DNA of 6,578 nt from Aquificaceae bacterium. Its GTDB lineage: Bacteria; Aquificota; Aquificia; Aquificales; Aquificaceae. The notes under the pieces were generated by a model, which saw only the letters and a list, made by a program, of their open reading frames with translations, was not told the origin of the DNA and did not search any database. The number at the start of each line of letters is the position of its first letter. Positions within the stretch are counted from its first letter, which is position 1. The stretch spans positions 1 through 6,578 of the forward strand of contig WFPT01000124.1 in assembly GCA_015487365.1 (NCBI GenBank). The letters run 5' to 3'. A program made the translations under genes and the position numbers. This document shows, one piece after another, positions 1 through 5,263 of this stretch.

Positions 1-306
1 CCTCTCCGCCTCCGAAATTATTTCACCCTTTATCCTTAGGGCCTCCCTCCTTGCCTCCTCTAATGTCCTTTCCGTTTCAGCTTTGGCCTTCTGGGTTATC
101 CTCTCCGCCTCCTTTAAGTAATTTTTGGCCTCTTCCCTCAGCTTTTCTACCCTCTTCCTCCTTTCCCTAACCTTAGTTTCCCTGGCTTCAAGGCTGAGGG
201 TGTAGGGTCTTACGAAGAAGATATTTACCAATAGTATAAAGATTAAAAAGAGGATGGCCTGAACCAAAAGGCTTTGGTTTAGTATAACCCCAACCTGGTC
301 GTGCAT
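1..306 (-). CDS. atpF: F-type ATP synthase F0 subunit b (or b'), N-terminal part
   Basis: This is the first 102 codons of a gene that runs off the left edge. The start is ATG (MHDQVGVILNQ). Residues about 12-32 form one hydrophobic membrane span ending in FFVRP. From about residue 37 on, the chain is a long, highly charged helix rich in Glu, Arg, Lys and Ala (for example RERRKRVEKLREEAKN), the expected start of the peripheral-stalk coiled coil. One N-terminal membrane helix followed by such a helix is the hallmark of F0 subunit b, which holds the F1 alpha3beta3 head still while the c-ring turns. Bacteria with two versions (b and b') cannot be told apart from this fragment. It lies 19 bases after recR and has no clear Shine-Dalgarno of its own; a TATAAT box lies 8 bases before the ATG. 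Other atp genes are expected further left. Cell location: inner membrane. Confidence 0.88.
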   Translation of the reverse strand, partial: MHDQVGVILNQSLLVQAILFLIFILLVNIFFVRPYTLSLEARETKVRERRKRVEKLREEAKNYLKEAERITQKAKAETERTLEEARREALRIKGEIISEAER

Positions 307-314
307 AGGCTCTA

Positions 315-323
315 ATTATAACA
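315..323 (-). promoter_or_regulatory. Putative extended -10 promoter for atpF
   Basis: The minus strand reads TGTTATAAT, an exact match to the extended -10 consensus TGnTATAAT, in the 19-base gap between recR and atpF. I see no good -35 hexamer 16-18 bases upstream, as is allowed for extended -10 promoters. Counting the usual 6-7 bases downstream puts transcription start at or 1-3 bases before the atpF ATG, so the mRNA would be leaderless. The motif is clear; its use is inferred. In an AT-rich gap a chance match is possible. Confidence 0.5.
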
Positions 324-325
324 CA

Positions 326-931
326 TCAAAGCTCCTTCCTATTCTTTAAGGAAGACAGGAGGGAGCCCTCGTCGGAAAATTCTAGGGTAGTTCCAAAGCT
401 CAAACCAAGGGCTATCCTACTTAGCTTTCCCTTGTAAAACCTCTTTAAGAGCTTTATAAGGTAGTTGGCGGTTGCCTCCCCTTCAAGGTTTGGACTGGTA
501 GCTATTATCACCTCCCTTGGGTTATACTTCCTCACCCTTTCAAGGAGCGAATCTATCCTAAGCTCCTCAACCCCTACACCTTCCATAGGGGATAGCCTGC
601 CTCCCAGAACGTGATATACCCCCTTAAACTTACCGAGCTTTTCAACCCAAAAGGCATCCTTACTCTCTTCAACCACCATTATGAACTTTTTGTTCCTCTC
701 CCTGCATATGGGGCAAACCTCATCCTCGGTAAAGAGACCACACTCTTTACACTCCCTTATTTTTTGGGAAAGTTCCAAGAGGGCCTCAGAGATTTTAACC
801 CTCTTTTCCCTATCCAATTTTAGGAAGTTGTATATAAAGCGTGAGGCCCCCCTTTCCCCGTAGGTTGGAATCTGAGCGACCAGCTCTAAGGCCTTCTTTA
901 AACTTTCGGGTATGCTCCTTTCAAAGGACAA
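326..931 (-). CDS. recR: Recombination mediator protein RecR
   Basis: RecR acts with RecF/RecO to load RecA on SSB-coated gaps; it is a cytoplasmic ring-forming protein. The 201-residue length is normal. In order I see: an N-terminal helix-hairpin-helix region (about 8-37, around IPTYGERGASRF); a C-x2-C-x8-C-x2-C zinc finger (Cys61, 64, 73, 76); a Toprim domain beginning VVEES (Glu88), with LSPMEGVG and SPNLEGEATANYL; and a C-terminal Walker-B-like tail ending SLLSSLKNRKEL. The hairpin turn reads IPTYG where most RecR have LPG(I/V)G, so this motif is somewhat divergent. The start is TTG at 931, inside the end of ebfC (11-base overlap), with AGGAA directly before it. No ATG or GTG upstream suits better, and the N-terminus SIPESLKKALEL fits the family. 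The overlap implies translational coupling to ebfC, the usual partner of recR. Confidence 0.96.
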   Translation of the reverse strand: MSFERSIPESLKKALELVAQIPTYGERGASRFIYNFLKLDREKRVKISEALLELSQKIRECKECGLFTEDEVCPICRERNKKFIMVVEESKDAFWVEKLGKFKGVYHVLGGRLSPMEGVGVEELRIDSLLERVRKYNPREVIIATSPNLEGEATANYLIKLLKRFYKGKLSRIALGLSFGTTLEFSDEGSLLSSLKNRKEL

Positions 932-1208
932 TTCCTAACCCCTTTAAAAGCCCCCCAAACTTTTTGTTTAGCTCCTCCTCCGCTATCTCCCTTGCGGTCT
1001 CTATGGACTCGTTAAGGAGCTCAATAAGAGTCTCCTTCACTTTGGAAAAGGGAACTTCCTGGTCCTCCACTTGTATGTCCAAAATGTCCCCCGTGCCGTT
1101 AAAAACTACCCTCACTCCGTCCCTTTCAAGGACCTCCTCCCTTGCCTTTAATTCCCTCTTTGCCTCCTCAAACCTTTCCCTTACGTTAAAAAGGTCCAAC
1201 AGGCCCAT
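921..1208 (-). CDS. ebfC: YbaB/EbfC family nucleoid-associated protein
   Basis: This is a 95-residue protein of the YbaB/EbfC family. Members form small alpha-beta-alpha dimers that bind DNA and are usually encoded just before recR. Visible features are an N-terminal charged helix (residues about 5-30, RERFEEAKRELKAREEVLERD), a central beta region (VRVVFNGTGDILDIQVEDQEV, matching the family's v.v.vnG.g.v..v.id pattern), a helix (SKVKETLIELLNESIETAREIAEEELNKK, roughly 55-83), and a Gly-rich tail (FGGLLKGLGIVL) like the GGLPGL tails of homologues. The ATG lies 5 bases after the nadK stop, and I see no Shine-Dalgarno before it (the preceding bases are TTAATCTTT). Initiation therefore probably depends on ribosomes finishing nadK. 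The role in DNA organisation or repair is known only for relatives; here it rests on family and on the conserved ebfC-recR order. Confidence 0.92.
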   Translation of the reverse strand: MGLLDLFNVRERFEEAKRELKAREEVLERDGVRVVFNGTGDILDIQVEDQEVPFSKVKETLIELLNESIETAREIAEEELNKKFGGLLKGLGIVL

Positions 1209-1213
1209 AAAGA

Positions 1214-1996
1214 TTAAAGATATTTCAGTTTTTCCAAATTTTCAAAAAAGTTTTTAAACTCGTAGGTGTAGCACCCCCTCCCTGAAAGTTTAAAGCTAAC
1301 CCTGTCCCCTTCCCTTAACTTAATGGACTTTTGGCCGTCCAAGGTCAGTATCCCCTCCTTGGAAAGTAAAACTACCTCTAAGTTAAAGTCTTTGGGAAGG
1401 ACCAGGGGTCTTAAAGAGAGAGAGTGGGGGCTTACTGGGACCAAAAGTAAATTATCGGAAAAGGGGTAAAGGATGGGGCCACCGCAGGATAGGGAGTAGG
1501 CGGTAGAGCCGGTGGGGGTAGAAACTATAAGACCATCCCCAAAGACCTTAAAGGAGCCCTCACCCTTTAAAAGGACTTCAACCTCTATGAGCCTACTAAA
1601 TTCCTTCCTATAAAGGACCCCCTCGTTTAAAAACTCCCCCAGGTTTTTACCGTTTAGTTTTACAGAGAGCATCCTCCTCCTTTTGGGTTTAACCTTACCC
1701 TCTAAGATTTCCCTTAAAGCCCCTTCAAGCTCCTCTAAACTTACCTGGGTTAAAAAGCCAAACCTACCCCCTTTTATCCCCAACAGCGGTATTCCAAACT
1801 TAGAGCAAATCCTTGAAGCCCTCAAAAAGGTCCCGTCCCCACCAAAGACCAGGCATAGGGAGCTACCCTTTAAAAGGGAAGGCCTTACGCCTTGGGCACG
1901 GGAGGAAAAAAACTTAATCCCAAGTCTTTTTAAAATAGCTTCAACCTCCCCTAACCTCCCTTCCAAACCCCTCTTGTATATAAGGTATGCTTTCAA
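1214..1996 (-). CDS. nadK: NAD kinase, TTG start next to tRNA-His
   Basis: NAD kinase phosphorylates NAD at the 2' position of its adenosine ribose, using ATP or polyphosphate, to make NADP; cytoplasmic. The 260-residue product (normal for thermophile enzymes) shows GGDGT at 52-56, LNEG (Asn124-Glu125, the conserved NE/ND position), the glycine-rich NAD-site signature DGLIVSTPTGSTAYSLS at 154-170 followed by GGPI, and LDGQ at 219-222. The family's GxNxGxLGFL segment reads GIKGGRFGFL (72-81), with Lys in place of the usual Asn. Start choice: the open frame continues backward through tRNA-His to a TTG at 2089, but residues encoded there are tRNA sequence. The first codon outside the tRNA, TTG at 1996, gives MKAYLIYKRG, the expected first beta strand. 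No ATG or GTG exists in frame before the GGDGT motif. AAAGG lies only one base before this TTG, too close for a standard Shine-Dalgarno. ebfC follows 5 bases after the stop. Confidence 0.95.
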   Translation of the reverse strand: MKAYLIYKRGLEGRLGEVEAILKRLGIKFFSSRAQGVRPSLLKGSSLCLVFGGDGTFLRASRICSKFGIPLLGIKGGRFGFLTQVSLEELEGALREILEGKVKPKRRRMLSVKLNGKNLGEFLNEGVLYRKEFSRLIEVEVLLKGEGSFKVFGDGLIVSTPTGSTAYSLSCGGPILYPFSDNLLLVPVSPHSLSLRPLVLPKDFNLEVVLLSKEGILTLDGQKSIKLREGDRVSFKLSGRGCYTYEFKNFFENLEKLKYL

Positions 1997-2001
1997 ACCT
2001 T

Positions 2002-2077
2002 TGGGGAGGGCGACGGGATTCGAACCCGCGACCTGGGGATCCACAGTCCCCCGCTCTACCGCTGAGCTACACCCTCC
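2002..2077 (-). tRNA. tRNA-His, anticodon GTG, CCA encoded
   Basis: The minus strand folds as a complete cloverleaf. The acceptor stem is GAGGGTG with CGCCCTC (one T-G pair), followed by T8-A9. The D arm is GCTC/GAGC with loop AGCGGTA, and the anticodon stem is GGGGA/TCCCC with loop CTGTGGA. The variable loop is AGGTC, and the T arm is GCGGG/CCCGT with TTCGAAT loop. Anticodon 34-36 is GTG, decoding CAC/CAU histidine. Identity is supported independently: an extra G(-1) at 2077 faces C73 at 2005, the hallmark of tRNA-His. The 3' CCA is in the DNA (2004-2002). The gene is transcribed from an extended -10 box 14 bases upstream and is followed by nadK after only 5 bases. No terminator lies between them, so a common tRNA-nadK transcript is likely. 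Confidence 0.97.
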
Positions 2078-2090
2078 TACAAGTATCAAA

Positions 2091-2099
2091 ATTATACCA
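2091..2099 (-). promoter_or_regulatory. Putative extended -10 promoter for tRNA-His/nadK operon
   Basis: The minus strand reads TGGTATAAT, an exact TGnTATAAT match. The TAA stop codon of the HAD gene lies inside the hexamer. The predicted start, 7 bases beyond the box, is an A near 2084, giving a 5' tRNA leader of about 7 bases for RNase P to remove. No good -35 hexamer is present at the usual spacing (a TTGTGG lies too far, about 21 bases). Position, and the need for a strong tRNA promoter, support it; use is inferred. Confidence 0.65.
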
Positions 2100-2658
2100 C
2101 TTTAAGGAGTTGCCTTGCCCACAAAAACCTTACCCCGCACCTTTTGGAAATTAAATAATCGTAAAAGCTATCCCCAATAAATACAAACTCCTTTCGTGAA
2201 ATTTTTAACTTTTTTTCCAAAAATTTAAAGTGCCTTTCACCCTTTTTAAAGCTCCTTCCATCCCAGCCTAAGATGAAGTTAAATTCAATTGGAATCTTTT
2301 TTAAGATTTCTTCCACATATTTTTGTAAATTGTTTGAAGAAATTGCCAAAATTTTCCCTCTTTTTTTCAATTTTTCTAAAACCTTTAATATTTTTTTGTT
2401 TATTTTCGTTTTCTTTATTATGAGAGCCTTTCTCCTTTCAAACTCAGTCCAAACCCTGTAATTTTTAAAATCCTTTCCAAATATTAAAAGAAGTTGCTCC
2501 TTGAAGGGCCTTCCTGATGTCCTCTTATAAAGCTCCCTCGCCTCACCTTCACTTACACAGTAGTAGGAGGAGATGAGCTTACCCGCCAGCTCCGAATACT
2601 TTTCCATGGTATCCACCAAGGTCCCGTCAAGGTCAAAGACCCAGACCTTTGCATCCAT
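2092..2658 (-). CDS. HAD-superfamily hydrolase (phosphatase-like), substrate unknown
   Basis: This is a 188-residue haloacid-dehalogenase-fold enzyme. Motif I is VFDLDGTLVDT, with nucleophile Asp9 and acid/base Asp11. Motif II is AISSNN (Ser107 or Ser108). The motif III lysine is in FKKGERHF (about 138-139), and motif IV is FIGDSFYD (Asp163, Asp167). Residues about 18-85 form a helical C1-type cap, so the enzyme is probably a small-molecule phosphatase of the phosphoglycolate-phosphatase/beta-phosphoglucomutase type. Start: ATG at 2658 puts AGGAG 8 bases upstream and begins just before motif I. An in-frame ATG at 2688 lacks a ribosome site. With the chosen start it overlaps the nucleotidyltransferase gene by 26 bases, so the two are translationally coupled. 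The DNA at 2161-2460 is about 29% GC by hand count (86 of 300), much lower than neighbouring dnaK, and the product is rich in Lys (AAA), Ile and Phe. This may reflect transfer or relaxed constraint. All catalytic motifs are intact. Confidence 0.88.
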   Translation of the reverse strand: MDAKVWVFDLDGTLVDTMEKYSELAGKLISSYYCVSEGEARELYKRTSGRPFKEQLLLIFGKDFKNYRVWTEFERRKALIIKKTKINKKILKVLEKLKKRGKILAISSNNLQKYVEEILKKIPIEFNFILGWDGRSFKKGERHFKFLEKKLKISRKEFVFIGDSFYDYLISKRCGVRFLWARQLLKVV

Positions 2659-3298
2659 CCCTTGCTCTCCTCCAATCTTTAATGTCATCTATTTCAAAAA
2701 AAGGGACATCGTCTATCCAAACCACCTCCGGATTAAACTCCACCAAAACATCTTCTACCTTACCACTACCTAACCTTTTGGCCACCTCCCAAAAACCCTC
2801 TTCATTTACGTAGGTTAATCCTACGAAGGCCCCATCAAAGCTCTTTAAATTTTTGTCCATCTTTAAAACCCTGCCCGAAGAAACTAAGACCTTCATCTCA
2901 TCCTCAAGGATTTCCCTTTCCCTCTGACAGGCTACGAATACCCCCCTCCTTCCAAAGGGTTTAAAGTGCTCAAAGAGGTTCTTTCCAAAGAGGTGGTCTC
3001 CGTTAGTGACTATAAAGTCACCCCTTACCAAGTCCATCGCCCTTAAAAGGGTGTAAAGGTTTCCCTCCTCAACCCTATCAACCCTTAAAAGTTTTACATC
3101 CCTGTTTTTTAAGTATCTTTCCAAAACTTCAAAGAGGTGTCCCCCTATTACGAGGACCTCCTCGCAAACTCCTCCCAGAAGCTCCAAGTTGTAGTCTATC
3201 AACCTCTTACCGCAAAGGGGTATCAGAACCTTTGGAACGTAATGGGTTATGGGAAGGAGCCTCCTCCCCCTCCCCGCACTCAGGATTATACCTACCAC
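2633..3298 (-). CDS. Small NTP-transferase-family nucleotidyltransferase (LicC/inositol-phosphate cytidylyltransferase-like)
   Basis: This is a 221-residue GT-A-fold nucleotidyltransferase. It transfers NMP from an NTP to a phosphorylated sugar, polyol or choline. The N-terminus carries the nucleotide-binding signature GIILSAGRGRRLLP...VPKVLIPL (3-28), with the signature arginine (about 12-13) and Lys23. The segment EEGNLYTLLRAMDL (77-90) and the metal-site-like NGDH (99-102) follow. The C-terminus FFEIDDIKDWRRAR (200-213) matches the (Y/F)EID...D..RA ending of short cytidylyltransferases. There is no left-handed beta-helix domain, so it is not GlmU/GlgC-like in full. LicC (choline phosphate) and inositol-1-phosphate cytidylyltransferases look closest to me, but the substrate cannot be fixed by eye. 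The start is GTG at 3298, one base after the dnaK TGA. The only Shine-Dalgarno-like bases (GAGGTG) run into the start codon, so it depends on coupling to dnaK. The HAD gene overlaps its end. Confidence 0.82.
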   Translation of the reverse strand: MVGIILSAGRGRRLLPITHYVPKVLIPLCGKRLIDYNLELLGGVCEEVLVIGGHLFEVLERYLKNRDVKLLRVDRVEEGNLYTLLRAMDLVRGDFIVTNGDHLFGKNLFEHFKPFGRRGVFVACQREREILEDEMKVLVSSGRVLKMDKNLKSFDGAFVGLTYVNEEGFWEVAKRLGSGKVEDVLVEFNPEVVWIDDVPFFEIDDIKDWRRARDGCKGLGL

Positions 3299-3299
3299 C

Positions 3300-5168
3300 T
3301 CAGACGGGCTTTGCGTCTATTACGTCATCTCCCCCTTCCTTCCCTTTACCTTCCTTTACCGAGCCGTAAAGCTTTGCACTGATTCTGCTGGAAGCCTCCA
3401 AAACCTTTTCTATTTCCCTCTTAATTTCATTCACGTCGTTAGAGTTCAGCTTTTCCTTTGCGGACCTTAGGACCTCCTCTACAAACTTTACGTCCTCGTC
3501 TGAGAGTTTTTCCCTGTTTTCCTTTAAGACCTTTTCAAGGTTGTAGATGAGCTGGTCCAGTTGGTTTCTGGTCTCCACGAGCTCCTTCTTCTTCCTGTCC
3601 TCCTCCTCGTGTTCCTTGGCCTCCCTTATAATTCTGTCTATCTCTTCCTGTGTGAGTCCTGAGGAGGGTTGAATCCTTATGGACTGCTCTTTACCGGTGG
3701 CCAAGTCCTTTGCACTGACATGCAATATTCCGTCCGCGTCTATGTCAAAGCAAACCTCTATTTTTGGAACTCCCCTTGGAGCGGGTGGAATCCCGGTAAG
3801 GTAAAACTTACCTAAGGACTTGTTGTCCTTGGCCAAAGGTCTTTCCCCTTGAAGGACGTGAATTTCCACCTCCGTTTGGTAGTCGGAGGCGGTTGTAAAG
3901 GTTTCACACTTTTTGTAAGGTATGGGAGTGTTCCTTGGTATTAGAACGTGCATTACACCCCCGTAGGTTTCCACACCCAAAGAGAGGGGAGTTACATCCA
4001 CTAAGAGGATTTCCTTTACCTCTCCCGCCAAGACTCCCGCCTGTATAGCAGCACCTACCGCTACCACCTCGTCGGGATTCACACCTTTGTGGGGCTCCTT
4101 CCCAAAGAATTCCTTTATCCTCTGTTGAACCAAGGGTATCCTCGTTGAACCACCCACCAATACCACATCGTCTATGTCCGAGGGTTTTAACTTGGCATCC
4201 TCTAAGGCCTTCTTAACTATCTCCATAGTCCTATCTACGAGGTCTTTAATCATCTCCTCCAACCTTGCTCTGGTTAGCTTCTTTTGAAGATGCAAGGGTT
4301 GATTTGTTTTAGGGTCTATGGTTATAAAGGGTAGGTTTATCTCCGTTTCCATTTTAAAGGAAAGCTCCTTTTTAGCCTGCTCGGAAGCTTCCTTTAACCT
4401 CTGCAAGGCTGTCCTATCCTTCCTCAAATCCACCCCCGTTTCCCTTTTAAACTCCTCAATTAGATAATCCATAATCCTTTCGTCTATGTTTGCTCCTCCA
4501 AGGTGCGTATCCCCCGAGGTAGCCTTTACCTCAATTACCCCTTCTCCACCTTCTAAGATGGAAACGTCAAAGGTCCCACCTCCAAAGTCATAGACCAGTA
4601 TCCTTACGTTGGACTTTTTATCAAGGCCATAAGCCAAAGAAGCTGCGGTAGGCTCGTTTAAAATCCTTAAAACCTCCAAACCTGCAATCTTACCCGCATC
4701 CTTTGTAGCCTGCCTTTGCCTTTCGTTAAAGTATGCGGGAACGGTTATTACCGCCTTTGTAATCTTTTCCCCCAAATAACTTTCCGCGGCTTCCTTTAAC
4801 TTCCTGAGGATGTGGGCCCCAACCTCCTCGGGCCTTACCAACTTCTTTGCGTTGGGTATGTCAAAGGAAGCGTCCCCTTTACTGTCGGGAACTACCTTGT
4901 AGGAAACCCTCTTGGCCTCTTCCCTAACCTCTTCAAACTTCCTACCTATGAACCTCTTACTTTCATAAACGGTATTTTGAGGGTCTAAAACCGCCCTCCT
5001 CTTTGCGGGCTCACCCACCAAAATCTCACCCTCTTTGGTCCAAGAGACCACGGAAGGGGTAATCCTGGCACCCTCCTGATTCTGAATTACAATAGTCTCC
5101 CCCCCTTTGTGGATGGCCACCACTGAGTTGGTAGTCCCAAGGTCTATCCCTATTACCTTCTCCGCCAT
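3300..5168 (-). CDS. dnaK: Molecular chaperone DnaK (Hsp70)
   Basis: This is a full-length 622-residue Hsp70. It binds exposed hydrophobic segments of unfolded proteins in an ATP-dependent cycle with DnaJ and GrpE; cytoplasmic. ATPase domain: [10 protein letters not shown] (6-15, Asp9), catalytic Lys71 in [19 protein letters not shown] (170-181), [10 protein letters not shown] (194-203, with Thr199 at the E. coli autophosphorylation position), and [14 protein letters not shown] (335-348). The interdomain linker is ILLVDVTPL (387-395). The beta-sandwich substrate domain (about 396-505) is followed by a helical, highly charged lid (about 506-605). The tail ends [11 protein letters not shown], a variant of the usual DVVDAEFEE end. 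Start: ATG at 5168 (MAEKVIG) has AGGAGG 8 bases upstream; the GTG codons at 5177 and 5174 overlap that site and are unlikely. It has its own promoter and lacks grpE or dnaJ nearby. The nucleotidyltransferase starts 1 base after its stop. Confidence 0.98.
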   Translation of the reverse strand: MAEKVIGIDLGTTNSVVAIHKGGETIVIQNQEGARITPSVVSWTKEGEILVGEPAKRRAVLDPQNTVYESKRFIGRKFEEVREEAKRVSYKVVPDSKGDASFDIPNAKKLVRPEEVGAHILRKLKEAAESYLGEKITKAVITVPAYFNERQRQATKDAGKIAGLEVLRILNEPTAASLAYGLDKKSNVRILVYDFGGGTFDVSILEGGEGVIEVKATSGDTHLGGANIDERIMDYLIEEFKRETGVDLRKDRTALQRLKEASEQAKKELSFKMETEINLPFITIDPKTNQPLHLQKKLTRARLEEMIKDLVDRTMEIVKKALEDAKLKPSDIDDVVLVGGSTRIPLVQQRIKEFFGKEPHKGVNPDEVVAVGAAIQAGVLAGEVKEILLVDVTPLSLGVETYGGVMHVLIPRNTPIPYKKCETFTTASDYQTEVEIHVLQGERPLAKDNKSLGKFYLTGIPPAPRGVPKIEVCFDIDADGILHVSAKDLATGKEQSIRIQPSSGLTQEEIDRIIREAKEHEEEDRKKKELVETRNQLDQLIYNLEKVLKENREKLSDEDVKFVEEVLRSAKEKLNSNDVNEIKREIEKVLEASSRISAKLYGSVKEGKGKEGGDDVIDAKPV

Positions 5169-5174
5169 CTTCAC

Positions 5175-5182
5175 CACCTCCT
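5175..5182 (-). promoter_or_regulatory. Strong dnaK ribosome binding site
   Basis: AGGAGGTG on the minus strand is a near-perfect anti-16S match. Counting from AGGAGG, it lies 8 bases before the ATG at 5168. It decides the dnaK start: the in-frame GTG codons at 5177 and 5174 lie inside or directly beside it. It is the strongest ribosome site in the window, as expected for an abundant chaperone. Confidence 0.9.
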
Positions 5183-5190
5183 AATAATCT

Positions 5191-5219
5191 AATATAACCT
5201 TTAAGCTTGAAATTGTCAA
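5191..5219 (-). promoter_or_regulatory. Sigma70-type promoter of dnaK
   Basis: On the minus strand a perfect -35 TTGACA (5219-5214) is followed by exactly 17 bases and a -10 TATATT (5196-5191, one mismatch to TATAAT). An A-rich tract (AAAAAA, 5226-5221) directly upstream could act as an UP element. The predicted start is close to 5184-5185, giving a leader of about 16 bases that holds the ribosome site. No sigma32-type promoter and no CIRCE operator (TTAGCACTC-N9-GAGTGCTAA) is visible. This promoter probably also serves the two downstream genes. Confidence 0.82.
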
Positions 5220-5220
5220 G
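5206..5220 (-). promoter_or_regulatory. Inverted repeat CTTGA-N5-TCAAG overlapping dnaK -35
   Basis: CTTGACAATTTCAAG contains perfect 5-bp inverted arms and covers the TTGACA -35 box, a place where a repressor would block RNA polymerase. The arms equal the outer bases of the HspR operator HAIR (CTTGAGT-N7-ACTCAAG), but the spacing is 5 rather than 11 bases, so it is not a proper HAIR site. An operator role is speculative; short arms can occur by chance. Confidence 0.25.
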
Positions 5221-5229
5221 TTTTTTATA

Positions 5230-5263
5230 AAGGGAATTGTTAGATTAAAAGTCAAATTCCCTT
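5230..5263 (-). repeat. 9-bp inverted repeat (hairpin) at tamB end
   Basis: AAGGGAATT and AATTCCCTT form perfect 9-bp arms around a 16-base loop that holds the TAA stop of the upstream TamB gene. It separates this gene from the dnaK promoter, so it may end or slow transcription or protect the 3' end. It is not a canonical intrinsic terminator. The stem is AT-rich at its loop end, and the transcript continues as UAUAAAAAA rather than a U-tract. No U-tract exists on the other strand either. Confidence 0.4.

Noticed and set aside
1240..1262. Possible intrinsic terminator near the nadK 3' end (short A/T hairpin plus T run)
   Set aside because: The loop would be only two bases, the stem is nearly all A/T, it lies inside coding sequence, and ebfC is tightly linked downstream.
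940..1876. Repeated 11-mer CCCTTTAAAAG at 940-950, 1563-1573 and 1866-1876
   Set aside because: Each copy encodes Leu-Leu-Lys-Gly in frame with the same preferred codons, so codon bias explains it better than a dispersed repeat.
1997..2089. nadK start at TTG 2089
   Set aside because: This segment is the tRNA-His gene with a complete cloverleaf; the encoded residues resemble no NAD kinase N-terminus.
2659..2688. HAD gene start at ATG 2688
   Set aside because: No ribosome site upstream, and it adds ten residues before the usual start of HAD motif I; ATG 2658 has AGGAG 8 bases upstream.
3285..3290. TATAAT box at the beginning of the nucleotidyltransferase gene
   Set aside because: It would start transcription inside the coding region and is explained by codons for the conserved G-I-I segment; there is no TGn extension or -35.
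611..3470. Plus-strand open frames (for example 841-1257, 1683-2105, 3137-3470)
   Set aside because: All lie antisense to well-supported genes, show no recognisable motifs, and have composition expected from reverse complements of purine-rich genes.
5169..5177. dnaK start at GTG 5177
   Set aside because: It overlaps the strong AGGAGGTG ribosome site, which is ideally spaced for the ATG at 5168; DnaK proteins start close to (M)xxKxIGIDLG.
5206..5220. HspR HAIR operator at the dnaK promoter
   Set aside because: Only the outer CTTGA/TCAAG bases match, and the spacing is six bases too short; kept only as an unassigned inverted repeat.
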